Shown here in pieces: positions 1 to 6,348 of a stretch of 20,338 nt of DNA (positions within the stretch are counted from its first letter, which is position 1; every line of letters starts with the position of its first letter). The notes under the pieces are model-generated. The model ran no database searches and was not told where the DNA came from. It worked only from the letters and a program-made list of their open reading frames with translations. Made by a program: the position numbers and the translations under genes. Source of the DNA: Oscillospiraceae bacterium (GTDB lineage Bacteria > Bacillota > Clostridia > Oscillospirales > Ruminococcaceae). The stretch covers positions 1-20,338 of the forward strand of contig CAAEOA010000070.1 in the NCBI GenBank assembly GCA_900757485.1, given 5' to 3'.

Positions 1-75
1 CATATACAAAACAAAAATTAGGAAAGCGAAAAACAACAGTAAACTTTTTTTCTTTTTTATTTTTGCCTTTGCCAT
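1..75 (-). CDS. divIC: DivIC/FtsB-like septum formation initiator (N-terminal 25 residues only)
   Basis: Only the first 25 codons are in the window; the gene runs off the left edge. The visible part is a very basic N-terminus (MAKAKIKKKK) followed by a hydrophobic stretch (LLLFFAFLIFVLYM). This fits a short cytoplasmic tail plus a single membrane helix, as in the bitopic division proteins DivIC and FtsB. An AAGGAAGG ribosome binding site lies just upstream of the ATG. The identification rests mainly on gene order, because in Bacillus and many Clostridia yabP-yabQ is followed by divIC. DivIC acts with FtsL and DivIB in the septal cell-wall machinery. The coiled coil and C-terminal domain cannot be seen. 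Confidence 0.65.
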   Translation of the reverse strand, partial: MAKAKIKKKKSLLLFFAFLIFVLYM

Positions 76-139
76 ATTATCCTTCCTTTTTGAGGTTGGT
101 TGTTTGCCCACCTACGCTAAAACAAACTGAAACAAACAA

Positions 140-158
140 AACGTGAAAAAATCACGTT
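140..158 (-). terminator. Weak hairpin plus T-rich tract after yabQ
   Basis: On the minus strand AACGTGA and TCACGTT form a 7-bp stem with a 5-nt T loop, overlapping the yabQ stop codon. It is followed by the T-rich stretch TTGTTTGTTT. The stem is poor in G+C, so termination may be partial and divIC could be read through. Confidence 0.35.
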
Positions 159-717
159 AATTATCCTCTTTCATGCAATTTTTATTGTTTTTTTTCTTGT
201 TTTTCGATTTTTTTTTAGAACTATTTAAATTATACAATAAAACATCCTTTTTTTGCAAGCGAAATTTAGATATTCGTGATAGTTTTTTAAATTTTGATAT
301 AATATACATAAAAAACATCTTTATTTTTCGGAATATAAATACAAATAATTTTACAAAAGGACGGATAAAAATTTTATATAAGAAAAACAAAATCTTTTTT
401 ACCCAATTAATAATACATTTTGACATGCGAATCACCAAAAAACCCACCGTAAAATAATATACGACAAACCCCAACAACTCGCCAAGCAAAACATAAAACC
501 GCAGTTGCCCCTCACATCGGAACAGCATAAACAAAAAGCTGCTGATTGCTGCTAATACAAAAAAAACAATGTCCTGTATGCTAATAATAATTTTACCATG
601 CCAAAATGCCAACCGTAAAATACGAAAGACATCATAAAGAGCCCCTAAGCCCACTCCAAGTAAACAGGACAGTAAAAAATCCAATGCCTGCCCGGATATT
701 GATAATTCCATATTCAT
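157..717 (-). CDS. yabQ: YabQ, sporulation membrane protein
   Basis: A protein of 186 residues starting MNMELSISGQALDF. The N-terminal half has three hydrophobic segments (roughly residues 8-30, 40-65 and 72-98), and the C-terminus is an extremely Lys/Asn-rich tail. This matches YabQ, a sporulation membrane protein that in Bacillus subtilis is required for cortex formation. The start at 717 is preferred over an upstream in-frame ATG at 771 because AAGGA lies 6 nt before it and the extra 18 residues do not resemble the family. It sits directly downstream of yabP with a ~100-nt gap, and is probably co-transcribed in the mother cell from the sigma-E-like promoter before yabP. The long T/A runs give a codon usage even richer in AAA and TTT than the neighbours. 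Identification is by membrane layout and gene order. Confidence 0.85.
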   Translation of the reverse strand: MNMELSISGQALDFLLSCLLGVGLGALYDVFRILRLAFWHGKIIISIQDIVFFVLAAISSFLFMLFRCEGQLRFYVLLGELLGFVVYYFTVGFLVIRMSKCIINWVKKILFFLYKIFIRPFVKLFVFIFRKIKMFFMYIISKFKKLSRISKFRLQKKDVLLYNLNSSKKKSKNKKKNNKNCMKEDN

Positions 718-818
718 CACGATTCCTTTTTGAATTTGATTTACCCCTTTCAACAGAGCAAAAAGGAACAAACGGTACGCGAAAAATTACATTTTCCGCA
801 CAAAACCATTTCCCCGAT

Positions 819-1100
819 TTATTTAAAAATCTTGGAAAAAAAGCTTCCCTTGGATTTATCAACATCGCTGTATACAAAAGAATACATATTTCCTTCTACC
901 GTCAACTCTCCGGTATCAATATTTAATGCATTGATATGCAGATCACTGCCCTTAATTGTGAGTTCTCCCATCTGTGTATAAACGACGACAGTTTCTTCAT
1001 CAAAGCTATCAATATCAGATACGCCGGAAACCGTCAGGTGCTTTCGATCCTCTAAAATCAGATTATGCGGCACTCTGATGACTTTTTTATCCTCTGCCAT
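819..1100 (-). CDS. yabP: YabP, sporulation protein (YabP/YqfC family)
   Basis: A protein of 93 residues, close to the ~100 usual for the family. It is a compact beta-rich protein with alternating short strands: HNLILEDRKHLTVSGVSDI near residues 12-30, then GELTIKG and GELTVEG near residues 46-52 and 64-70. These are typical of YabP/YqfC proteins. In B. subtilis yabP is expressed in the mother cell under sigma-E and lies beside yabQ, as here. The ATG at 1100 has a GGAG element about 10 nt upstream. A candidate sigma-E promoter lies 33 nt before the start codon. The biochemical role is not established for the family. Confidence 0.9.
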   Translation of the reverse strand: MAEDKKVIRVPHNLILEDRKHLTVSGVSDIDSFDEETVVVYTQMGELTIKGSDLHINALNIDTGELTVEGNMYSFVYSDVDKSKGSFFSKIFK

Positions 1101-1132
1101 TTTGCCTACACTCCTTCATATATATTCATTGA

Positions 1133-1162
1133 TATATATGCAAAAAAAAAGCAAAATATGCC
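1133..1162 (-). promoter_or_regulatory. Putative sigma-E promoter of yabP-yabQ
   Basis: On the minus strand GGCATATT (1155-1162) is followed after exactly 14 nt by CATATATA (1133-1140). The Bacillus sigma-E consensus is about TCATATT, 14-15 nt, CATACAAT, so the -35 element is close and the -10 element differs mainly at two positions. It is 32 nt upstream of the yabP ATG. A 9-bp inverted repeat (CATATATAT/ATATATATG, 1117-1140) overlaps the -10 region. Known sigma-E control of yabP in Bacillus makes this plausible. The stretch is A/T-rich, so a chance match is possible. Confidence 0.45.
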
Positions 1163-1176
1163 GGAGCTGTCATCCG

Positions 1177-1419
1177 CTAATCAATCACCGTATAGTTTTC
1201 AGAGGCATTGTCTTTTGTTGCGTATTCAGAAACACGCAGTACCTTAACCTTTAAGGGCGTATTTCCAAGATTGATTTCAATAATATCGTTTACTTTTACA
1301 TCATAGGAAGCCCGTGCCGGTTTGCCGTTGACCACGATACGTCCCGCATCGCAGGCTTCGTTTGCCACAGTGCGACGCTTAATCAGACGGGTAATTTTCA
1401 GATATTTATCCAATCTCAT
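1177..1419 (-). CDS. rqcP: S4-domain RNA-binding protein RqcP (YabO)
   Basis: A protein of 80 residues consisting almost entirely of an S4 RNA-binding domain. MRLDKYLKITRLIKRRT at the N-terminus is the hallmark of the YabO/Hsp15-like group, followed by GRIVVNGKPA near residues 27-36 and VNDIIEI near residues 43-49. In Firmicutes YabO (RqcP) acts with RqcH in ribosome-associated quality control, helping add C-terminal alanine tails to stalled chains on the 50S subunit. AAGGAG lies about 10 nt upstream of the ATG. It stands between hup and yabP. The hup terminator precedes it, so part of its expression probably needs its own promoter or readthrough. Confidence 0.9.
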   Translation of the reverse strand: MRLDKYLKITRLIKRRTVANEACDAGRIVVNGKPARASYDVKVNDIIEINLGNTPLKVKVLRVSEYATKDNASENYTVID

Positions 1420-1463
1420 CCTGCCATTACTCCTTTCAATCGTTGTATCTTATTCAATCTCCG

Positions 1464-1503
1464 CAAAAACAAATAGCCTTGGTGCTGAAACAACAACACC
1501 AAG
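1464..1503 (-). terminator. Intrinsic terminator after hup
   Basis: On the minus strand CTTGGTG (rc of 1497-1503) and CACCAAG (rc of 1478-1484) form a 7-bp stem with a 12-nt loop. It is followed by a T-rich stretch containing TTTGTTTTT. It lies just after the hup stop codon, inside an otherwise same-strand gene cluster. This would let HU be made in excess of the downstream sporulation genes. Confidence 0.6.
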
Positions 1504-1529
1504 ACCACTGATATCACGAAACAGTAAAC

Positions 1530-1805
1530 TTATTTCGCAACTACATCTTTCAATGCTTTACCTGCTTTGAAAGCCGGAACTTTCTTAGCCGGGATATTCA
1601 TTTTCTCTTTAGTAGCAGGGTTGATGCCCTCTTTGGCAGCGCGCTCGCGTACTTCAAAAGTACCGAAACCTACCAATTGAATTTTTTCACCTTTAGCCAA
1701 AGACTCAGTAATTGTGTCGATTACTGCAGAAACAGCTTTATCAGCATCTTTCTTTGTCAACTCGGCTTTTTCAGCAACTGCATTAATCAATTCTGTTTTA
1801 GTCAT
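1530..1805 (-). CDS. hup: HU family DNA-binding protein
   Basis: A protein of 91 residues, the standard HU length. It starts MTKTELINAVAEKAELTKKDADKAV (dimerising helices) and carries the signature GFGTFEVRERAAKEG near residues 46-60. The DNA-clasping arm follows (INPATKEKMNIPAKKVPAFKAG, residues 61-82) with the conserved proline that intercalates in DNA. HU is the main nucleoid architectural protein and binds as a dimer to bent DNA. A strong GGAGG site lies 8 nt before the ATG. It sits between mazG and rqcP, an arrangement seen in Clostridia but not in the B. subtilis yab cluster. Its own terminator follows. Confidence 0.97.
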   Translation of the reverse strand: MTKTELINAVAEKAELTKKDADKAVSAVIDTITESLAKGEKIQLVGFGTFEVRERAAKEGINPATKEKMNIPAKKVPAFKAGKALKDVVAK

Positions 1806-1854
1806 TTTTTTGACCTCCGTTATTATTTTTTATTCCCAAAAGCATAAAATGCTT

Positions 1855-2652
1855 TTATTGGCATATTTGTTTTGCTTGATACCACAACTGATTAAGTTGT
1901 TCCAAATCAGCCTTTGTCATATCAATATTATGTTCATCTGCAAGGCGCTCCACTTCAGCAAAACGATGAATGAATTTTTGAGTGGATTTCGTCAAACTGT
2001 CCTCTCCGTCTAACTTGGAAAAACGGGCAATATTCAAAGCGGAAAAAATAAGATCTCCCAATTCTTCCTCGACATGCTGCTGATTACCGGAAGCAAGTGC
2101 CTCCTCCAATTCCGAAACCTCGCTTTTTAAATCCGCCATTGCCTGATCACAGGTATCATAGTCAAATCCTGCACGCGCCGCACGCTGTTGTACCTTTTGC
2201 GCACGCATCAATGCGGGCAATACACTCGGAACCGCCTCTAATGTTTCAGTAGCCGATTTTTGACCTTTTTCTGCTTTTTTTATTTTATCCCAATTAGACA
2301 AAACCTGGTCGGCATTATGCACCGTAACGTCTGAGAAAATATGAGGATGACGCAATATCAGCTTTTGACAAATTCCATCCGCCACATCATCAAAGGTAAA
2401 ATTATCGTTTTCCGTTTCCATCTGCGTGTGAAAAACCACTTGCAGCAGTACGTCTCCCAATTCTTCCTTCAAAAGCTCGATATCATTCTTATCTATTGCT
2501 TCTACCACTTCATAGGTTTCCTCAATAAAGTTCTTGCGAATAGATTGATGTGTTTGCTCGATATCCCAAGGACATCCGTTCTCTGAACGAAGCAAACGCA
2601 TGATCTTCAACAAGTCGCCGATATCATAATGTGGTTTAAACTGAAACTCCAT
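1855..2652 (-). CDS. mazG: Nucleoside triphosphate pyrophosphohydrolase MazG
   Basis: A protein of 265 residues with two tandem all-alpha MazG domains. Domain 1 has the metal-binding pattern EETYEVVEAI...EELGDVLLQVVFH (about residues 44-76). Domain 2 has a related pattern, LKSEVSELEEAL...VEEELGDLIFSALNIAR (about residues 174-210). MazG hydrolyses nucleoside triphosphates, including non-canonical ones, to NMP and pyrophosphate, cleaning the nucleotide pool. The length matches E. coli-type MazG. The B. subtilis counterpart YabN also has an N-terminal methylase-like domain, which is absent here. The ribosome binding site is weak (GGGG about 8 nt before the ATG). It lies 80 nt after the flippase gene and 49 nt before hup, probably in one transcript. 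Confidence 0.93.
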   Translation of the reverse strand: MEFQFKPHYDIGDLLKIMRLLRSENGCPWDIEQTHQSIRKNFIEETYEVVEAIDKNDIELLKEELGDVLLQVVFHTQMETENDNFTFDDVADGICQKLILRHPHIFSDVTVHNADQVLSNWDKIKKAEKGQKSATETLEAVPSVLPALMRAQKVQQRAARAGFDYDTCDQAMADLKSEVSELEEALASGNQQHVEEELGDLIFSALNIARFSKLDGEDSLTKSTQKFIHRFAEVERLADEHNIDMTKADLEQLNQLWYQAKQICQ

Positions 2653-2733
2653 CTTGGGTACCCCATACTTTTTCTCATCTTGCAGATAATAAAATTGCTA
2701 TATTTTGACTTTTTAGCAACCACAATATATATA

Positions 2734-4524
2734 TTACTCTATTATTCCGCGTTTTTCAAGTACTTTTGCAATTTTTTCCCCTTTTGGAAGCATTAAAATG
2801 TCATCTTTTGAGATTCCATGCACCAAAAGCAAAGAAATAACGTAAATGAGCCCACCGATTACGATTGCCGTCAACGTTGTCAGCTTGGTTGGAAGGAATC
2901 TGCCGAGCAGTCCATTTGCCGCCCAAGCAGCCGCTCCCATCAAAACAGCAGCAATCAATGGCTTCACAAAAACACTCATAAAATTCGGCATCACCTTGGT
3001 CTGCCTGCACAGGAAATACAACCCCAACAAAAAGCTGACGATATAGCAAGCCAGTGTACCAAATGCCGCACCCTTAATGTTTAACTGCGGTATTCCCACT
3101 AATGTAAAATTCATTACCAATTTGATTGCGGCGCCGAGCAGCATCAATTTAACCGGAATATCTACCCTACCCACTGCCTGAAGCATATTATAGATTGGTG
3201 TGACAATGGAAACAAAGATGCAGGCAATACCCAATATTTGCAAAATCGGTCCGCCAATTTCCACTGTTTCGGTATTGAACAAAAAGGACAATACCGGCTT
3301 GCTGAGTACCGAAAGACCGACACCGGCAGGAATCGCCAGCAATGCTGTAATCCGCAGCACAGATTCGATATTACGCTTTGTACCCGCAATATCCTTGCGA
3401 GCCCATGACGCCGTCACATTCGGCAGTGCGCTTTTCCCGAAGGCAACGCAAAGAGAAGGCACCAAATTAAACAGGGATAATACGGCAACCGAGTAGATTC
3501 CCCACAGTTCATCCGCAATTTTATCCACCGGAATATTATTCGGCATAAATTCACCGAACATTTTCATGATAACATCGGTATGATTGATTGCCACACTGTT
3601 AAGCCTGGATTTAATAGAGAACAAATCAATCACCGAAGTTAAGTTTACCGCCAAAGAGCCCAACGATACCGGAATGGCGATTTTCAACAGCCTGACCAGC
3701 AATGTTTTTGTCGACATTGATTTTGGCGACGACGCCAGTTCTGCTTTACTGATGCCGTCCCCTTTTATCTTATGGCGTAAAACTAAAACCATAGTTCCGA
3801 CCACCGTACTGGCTGTTACACCAAAAGTCGCAGCAACCGCTGTATATGGTGCCACCGCCAGTTGTACCTGCTTCATAATTTCTTCCTGAAGCTCCGCGCC
3901 GGACAAACCGGGCGTAATATTTACCACAGTGCCAAAAACTAATTTGGTGGTTTCTTTGGTTGCCTCATACTGACTCAATCCCATCTGAACTACAATATAA
4001 GCAAATATCAATCCCACCAGCATTTTGGCAAGCGCTTCGATCAACTGAGAAATCGCAGTCGGGTACATGTTTCGTAAGCCTTCATAATAACCACGGTATG
4101 CAGACATAATACATCCGAAAAACACAGCGGGCGCAATCGTCACCACCGACCACAGTGCTCCGGCAGATTTCTGCATCGCAACAAAGGGTTTAGCAAACAC
4201 CGCAATGATAACCATCGCGATAAAACCGACAATTAAAAAGGTCAAAAGTGCCAAATGAAAAATCTTTCTGCTGTCCCGATAGCGTCCTCTTGCCGATGTT
4301 TCGGCAACCATTCTTGAGACTGCCACCGGCAAACCGGCTACACAAACTGCATAAATAGGGGTAAACAAATTATAGGCAGAAGCAAAAAAACCTGAGCTGA
4401 CGCCTCCCACAAGGTTGGCAAGCGGGATTTTAAACAGCGCGCCGATCACTTTTACCAAAACCGTGGCAGCAACCAGAATAAATGCACCCTGCAAAAAATT
4501 CTGCTTTGTACTTTTCTTACCCAA
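2734..4524 (-). CDS. SpoVB/MurJ-like polysaccharide flippase (MOP superfamily)
   Basis: About 596 residues with some 14 hydrophobic segments across the whole length, typical of MATE/MOP-type lipid-linked sugar flippases (SpoVB, YabM, MurJ). Recognisable pieces are the N-terminal GAFILVAATVLVKVIGALFKIPLANLVG, the GFFASAYNLFTPIYAV region and the LLAIPAGVGLSVLSKPVLSFLF segment. Such proteins move lipid-linked wall precursors across the membrane, and SpoVB is needed for spore cortex. The position upstream of mazG matches Bacillus yabM. The start is set at TTG 4524 because AAGGGGG lies 8 nt upstream. An in-frame ATG at 4587 has no ribosome binding site, adds 21 atypical residues and is formed at the edge of repeat R1. 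Substrate specificity cannot be read from sequence. Confidence 0.88.
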   Translation of the reverse strand: MGKKSTKQNFLQGAFILVAATVLVKVIGALFKIPLANLVGGVSSGFFASAYNLFTPIYAVCVAGLPVAVSRMVAETSARGRYRDSRKIFHLALLTFLIVGFIAMVIIAVFAKPFVAMQKSAGALWSVVTIAPAVFFGCIMSAYRGYYEGLRNMYPTAISQLIEALAKMLVGLIFAYIVVQMGLSQYEATKETTKLVFGTVVNITPGLSGAELQEEIMKQVQLAVAPYTAVAATFGVTASTVVGTMVLVLRHKIKGDGISKAELASSPKSMSTKTLLVRLLKIAIPVSLGSLAVNLTSVIDLFSIKSRLNSVAINHTDVIMKMFGEFMPNNIPVDKIADELWGIYSVAVLSLFNLVPSLCVAFGKSALPNVTASWARKDIAGTKRNIESVLRITALLAIPAGVGLSVLSKPVLSFLFNTETVEIGGPILQILGIACIFVSIVTPIYNMLQAVGRVDIPVKLMLLGAAIKLVMNFTLVGIPQLNIKGAAFGTLACYIVSFLLGLYFLCRQTKVMPNFMSVFVKPLIAAVLMGAAAWAANGLLGRFLPTKLTTLTAIVIGGLIYVISLLLVHGISKDDILMLPKGEKIAKVLEKRGIIE

Positions 4525-4585
4525 ATTATGCGCCCCCTTCCACTGTTTCGGATACACATCGTCTGGGTATCCGTTTTTTGAAAGC

Positions 4586-4656
4586 ATTTTTTATTATGAA
4601 ACAGGATTTGGAAAACAAATCCGCCGTGGAATAACAAAAATAAACCTAAAACTTTT
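4586..4656 (+). repeat. Dispersed repeat R, copy 1
   Basis: A 71-nt element starting ATTTTTTATTATGAAACAGG, with a central perfect hairpin GGATTTG/CAAATCC (4604-4610 with 4616-4622, loop GAAAA) and ending near AACTTTT. It is highly similar to copies at 4909-4980 and 18530-18600. The outer TTATT and AATAA segments can also pair. It ends 61 nt before the flippase start codon. Read on the minus strand, its edge supplies the ATG of a false upstream start. Family unknown. Confidence 0.85.
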
Positions 4657-4660
4657 GAAA

Positions 4661-4847
4661 AGCGCGTCGACAAAGTCGACAACGCTCTCGAAGGACAAAC
4701 GCAATCGCTGCGGTAAAACCTTGCTCTGCGTTTTTCCCCCGATTCCCCCTTTTCAAAGAAAACTAGCTCCGCAAACGGCTTTGCCGTTGCTCACTGCTGG
4801 TTTTCTTTCAAAGAGTCACTGCGGCGGCACATGTCCGCCTACGTGAC
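4661..4847. repeat. Hairpin cluster between R copies 1 and 2
   Basis: No credible gene in this stretch. It holds several inverted repeats in a row. One is GTCGAC-AAA-GTCGAC with outer AGCG/CGCT (4661-4686). One pairs AAACGCA with TGCGTTT in 4699-4735. One is a two-tier structure, AAAGAAAACTAGC (4755-4767) with GCTGGTTTTCTTT (4796-4808), enclosing GCAAACGGC-TTT-GCCGTTGC (4771-4790). The last pairs GTCAC..GGCGG with CCGCC..GTGAC (4815-4847). GC content is visibly higher than in the flanks. Function unknown; it may be a structured leader or a palindromic repeat mosaic. Confidence 0.7.
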
Positions 4848-4899
4848 ATGATTAAAAAAAGAACTGTTACTTATCCTTTTTCGACAGACTGATTTTTTG

Positions 4900-4999
4900 A
4901 ATTCGAATATTTTTTATTATGGAACAGGATTTGGAAAACAAATCCGTCGTGAAATAACAAAAAATAAACCTGAAACTTTTAAATTCGAATATTTTTTAT
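4900..4999 (+). repeat. 18-nt direct repeat with period 82
   Basis: The string aattcgaatattttttat occurs identically at 4900-4917 and 4982-4999, bracketing R copy 2. It could be a duplicated target or the start of a second, truncated tandem unit of R, because the right-hand copy runs into tttttatcat, which resembles the start of R. Confidence 0.8.
4909..4980 (+). repeat. Dispersed repeat R, copy 2
   Basis: A 72-nt copy in the same orientation as copy 1, with the same GGATTTG-GAAAA-CAAATCC hairpin and ends. It differs from copy 1 at only a few positions (for example GAAACAGG to GGAACAGG and CCGCCG to CCGTCG). It lies between the hairpin cluster and the end of the mtaD gene. Confidence 0.85.
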
Positions 5000-5026
5000 C
5001 ATACCACTATTTAGCAATAAATACAA
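4998..5026 (-). promoter_or_regulatory. Sigma-A-like promoter reading into the hairpin/R region
   Basis: On the minus strand TTGTAT (5021-5026), a 17-nt spacer and TATGAT (4998-5003) preceded by TGG form an extended -10 promoter, just past the mtaD stop codon. Transcription would start near 4990 and cross R2, the hairpin cluster and R1 before reaching the flippase start at 4524. This implies a leader of roughly 465 nt or a separate small RNA. Seen by eye only. Confidence 0.45.
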
Positions 5027-5029
5027 TCA

Positions 5030-6319
5030 TTAATCCAAATTTTTAAGAATTTGTTTATTATGTCGTTTGACTGCTGCCTTTACTTTTTCGATATCAATCG
5101 TATGAAATTCTCCGTTTTGATACAAGATTTTGCCGTTTACCACTGTCATCATAACGTCGGTCCCCTGCGCCGCGTAAACCAAATCATTTAATTTATCATG
5201 AGATGGATACCAATACGGCTTATCGCAATTTAAAACAGCAAAATCGGCTTTGTTTCCCACCTTAATGCAGCCCGTATCCGGTCTTCCCTGCGCGGCAGCG
5301 CCGTTTTGGGTCGCGTATTTCATGATCTCTGCCGGCGGACAAATTGCCGCATTGCCGGTGATTCCTTTATGCAATACCGAAGTCAATTTTACTTCTTCAA
5401 GAAGATTCAAATTGTTGTTTGAGGCACAGCCATCTGTCCCCAGCGTAATATTGACGCCTTGCTTTTGCATATCCGCAATCCGTGCCACACCCGAGCCCAA
5501 TTTCAAGTTGCTAACCGGGCAATGCGCTGCTGTAACCTGATTTTGAGCAAGAATGGCAATATCTTCATCGGTTAGATAAACACAATGCGCCGCCGTAGTC
5601 GGATTATCAAAAACGCCCATCGTTTCCATATATCTTGTCGGCGTCATTCCGTGGCGTTCTATACACTCATCAAATTCCTTTTTGGTTTCTGCCAAATGGA
5701 TATGCATATTGCATCTAAGCGACTTTGCATATTCCGCCATTGCCGATACCACTTTTGGCGTTGAGGTATATTCGCCGTGAATGCACATATCAACTTTTAT
5801 TCTTCCATTCCCCACATTATTCCAATTTTCATATAATTCCCTGCTTTCCCGGAAAGACTGTAAATCCGAAAGGGATGAATCGTCAAAACAAAGCACTCCG
5901 CGGCTGATATTCGCACATATTCCGCTTTCTAAGGCAGCTCTTGCAATGTCACCGCAAAAATCATACATTTCGGTAAAGGAAGTCACCCCGAACATCAGCA
6001 TTTCCGCAATTCCTAAAAGAGAAGCATCATAAACACTGTCCGCATCAAGCTGATGCTCATAAGGAAAAATCCGCTCATTCAGCCATCGATCCAGCGGAAG
6101 ATTCTCCCCATATCCCCGCAACAGCGTCATGGGAACATGAGTATGTGTATTTACCATGCCCGGTATCATCAGTTTATCTTTACCGTCAAATTCTTCTTCC
6201 GAACCGGTTTCTGGCATTTGTTCTCCGATATAAACAATCTTGTCCTGCCTGATTTGGACATATTGATTTTCCCGTATCTGAAATGTATCATCCAATATTG
6301 CAATATTTTTAAAAATCAT
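5030..6319 (-). CDS. mtaD: 5-methylthioadenosine/S-adenosylhomocysteine deaminase-like amidohydrolase
   Basis: A 429-residue amidohydrolase-superfamily enzyme of the MtaD/SsnA group. Metal ligands and catalytic residues are in the expected order: NTHTHVPMTLLRGYGENLP (H59, H61), HIHLAET (H206, H208, E211), AAHCVYL (H245), AAHCPVSNLKLGSG (H266) and LGTDGCASNNNLNLLEE (D296). Family members deaminate 5'-methylthioadenosine, S-adenosylhomocysteine or adenosine to the inosine derivative in the cytosol. An AGGAG site lies about 12 nt before the ATG. It follows the purine nucleoside phosphorylase gene by 29 nt, so the pair likely serves salvage of methylthioadenosine or adenosine by way of the inosine form. 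Which substrate dominates cannot be told from sequence. Confidence 0.9.
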   Translation of the reverse strand: MIFKNIAILDDTFQIRENQYVQIRQDKIVYIGEQMPETGSEEEFDGKDKLMIPGMVNTHTHVPMTLLRGYGENLPLDRWLNERIFPYEHQLDADSVYDASLLGIAEMLMFGVTSFTEMYDFCGDIARAALESGICANISRGVLCFDDSSLSDLQSFRESRELYENWNNVGNGRIKVDMCIHGEYTSTPKVVSAMAEYAKSLRCNMHIHLAETKKEFDECIERHGMTPTRYMETMGVFDNPTTAAHCVYLTDEDIAILAQNQVTAAHCPVSNLKLGSGVARIADMQKQGVNITLGTDGCASNNNLNLLEEVKLTSVLHKGITGNAAICPPAEIMKYATQNGAAAQGRPDTGCIKVGNKADFAVLNCDKPYWYPSHDKLNDLVYAAQGTDVMMTVVNGKILYQNGEFHTIDIEKVKAAVKRHNKQILKNLD

Positions 6320-6348
6320 CGTTTTTTTGTTCTCCTGTCTGTTTTGTT

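Noticed and set aside
1838..1856. AAAAGCAT-AAA-ATGCTTTT hairpin between mazG and hup as a terminator
   Set aside because: Made mostly of A-T pairs, and followed on the minus strand by GGGAATAAAAAA rather than a T-run; too weak to call.
4415..4846. Plus-strand open frame of 143 codons across the flippase start and the hairpin cluster
   Set aside because: Half is antisense to the flippase and half runs through palindromic repeats; no protein-like pattern.
4586..4980. R copies as a CRISPR array
   Set aside because: Only two copies here, ~320 nt apart, with no uniform spacers and no cas genes.
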